From Pseudomonadota bacterium (GTDB lineage Bacteria; Pseudomonadota; Gammaproteobacteria; Pseudomonadales; Pseudomonadaceae): DNA of 14,558 nt. A program made the position numbers and the translations under genes. Of this stretch, positions 14,265 to 14,558 are shown piece after piece. Location of the stretch: positions 1 to 14,558 of the forward strand of contig JAEYXX010000055.1 in assembly GCA_023431055.1 (NCBI GenBank), written 5' to 3'. Positions within the stretch are counted from its first letter, which is position 1. Each line of letters begins with the position of its first letter. A model generated the notes under the pieces. That model searched no databases. It was not told the DNA's origin and was given only the letters and a program-made list of their open reading frames with translations.

Positions 14265-14344
14265 GGCGGGCCCATACGCCCACCCGAGGGTCGGTAAAGG
14301 AACATAAAAGCCCGCAGCCATGGGCCTTTGCACGGCACGCAAGG
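14265..14344. promoter_or_regulatory. Candidate DctD upstream activating region (inverted repeats)
   Basis: Three dyads lie between the dctD terminator and the sigma-54 promoter: GGCGGGC/GCCCACC (14265-14284, one mismatch), AAAGCCC/GGGCCTTT (14307-14329) and CCTTTGC/GCAAGG (14325-14344). Their centres are roughly 112, 69 and 52 bp before the predicted start, and the first is at the usual distance for an NtrC-class enhancer. Which of them DctD binds, if any, is not known from sequence. Confidence 0.35.
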
Positions 14345-14360
14345 TCGGCATATCGCAGAC

Positions 14361-14376
14361 TGGCACAAGGGTTGCT
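14361..14376 (+). promoter_or_regulatory. Sigma-54 (RpoN) promoter of dctP
   Basis: TGGCACAAGGGTTGCT is an exact match to the consensus TGGCAC-N5-TTGCW, with GG at 14362-14363 (-24) and GC at 14374-14375 (-12). Transcription should start near 14387, leaving a leader of about 141 nt before dctP. Control of dctPQM by RpoN with DctB/DctD is established in P. aeruginosa. Confidence 0.92.
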
Positions 14377-14406
14377 CTAGGCTAACGTCAAGCGAACCCA
14401 CAAGTA

Positions 14407-14494
14407 CAAGTCCAGGCCTCGCTAATGCCACCGGCGTTTTTCTCCAAGCCGCCTAGACTTGCTCTTGTCCGTTCGTCAGCTGCGCCCCGGCGCA
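14407..14494 (+). promoter_or_regulatory. Structured 5' leader of dctP
   Basis: CAAGTCCAGGC (14407-14417) can pair with GCCTAGACTTG (14451-14461) over 11 bp with one mismatch, enclosing 33 nt that contain TGCC-ACC-GGCG followed by TTTTT. A second perfect dyad, TGCGCC/GGCGCA, is at 14481-14494, 17 nt before the Shine-Dalgarno. No known riboswitch is recognised. Confidence 0.45.
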
Positions 14495-14527
14495 AATGCG
14501 ATAAACACAACAAGAGGAAGCATCCGC

Positions 14528-14558
14528 ATGTTCAAACTGACTGCCAAGGCGCTGGCTT
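14528..14558 (+). CDS. dctP: TRAP C4-dicarboxylate binding protein DctP, N-terminal fragment (cut by window end)
   Basis: ATG at 14528 follows AGAGGAAG (14513-14520) by 7 nt. Only ten residues are seen (MFKLTAKALA), positively charged and turning hydrophobic like the start of a signal peptide. The identity rests mainly on context: a perfect sigma-54 promoter and dctBD directly upstream, as in P. aeruginosa where dctP follows dctD. The remainder and the membrane subunits dctQ and dctM should lie beyond the window. Confidence 0.75.
   Translation, partial: MFKLTAKALA

Overview
The window looks like a piece of a Pseudomonas chromosome, most likely not P. aeruginosa itself. Codon use is GC-rich. 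From memory, the order tRNA-Phe, polar amino acid ABC transporter, methyltransferase, tRNA-Thr, rml (dTDP-L-rhamnose) genes, dctB-dctD, dctP follows the PA5149-PA5167 neighbourhood of P. aeruginosa PAO1, but the rml order and the cargo behind tRNA-Phe differ. Every gene supported here lies on the + strand. Functional calls rest on motif reading; no database search was run.

Layout. (1) 1-210: tRNA-Phe(GAA) with a strong promoter and its own terminator. (2) About 210-2540: an accessory insert of visibly lower GC. It holds a three-cistron, ATGA-coupled operon: an undescribed 31-codon ORF, an XRE-ImmA/IrrE protein and a DUF4411 PIN-like protein, i.e. a predicted toxin-antitoxin or defence-type module. 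It is followed by about five degenerate 15-bp direct repeats spaced by two helical turns. (3) 2616-5674: ATPase, periplasmic binding protein and two permeases of a basic/polar amino acid importer, with a 9-bp stem-loop between binding protein and permeases. (4) 5714-6937: a stand-alone SAM-dependent methyltransferase. (5) 6938-7343: an intergenic stretch with a perfect DnaA box and several dyads, then tRNA-Thr(TGT) with promoter and terminator. (6) 7441-10936: rmlB, rmlA, rmlC, rmlD, the four steps from glucose-1-phosphate to dTDP-L-rhamnose. A roughly 140-bp MITE-like hairpin element splits rmlB from rmlA and appears to have duplicated the rmlA Shine-Dalgarno. (7) 11026-14222: DctB sensor kinase and DctD sigma-54 activator. 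(8) 14223-14558: dctD terminator, a textbook sigma-54 promoter, a structured 5' leader and the first codons of dctP.

How it works together: DctB senses periplasmic C4-dicarboxylates and phosphorylates DctD, which should activate RNAP-sigma54 at the promoter at 14361-14376 to express the DctPQM TRAP transporter; only the start of dctP is in the window. The rml genes supply activated rhamnose for LPS core, O-antigen or rhamnolipid. The best candidate for something undescribed is the accessory module behind tRNA-Phe (496-2394), especially the 31-codon leader cistron and the repeat array. The second is the hairpin element in the rml operon.
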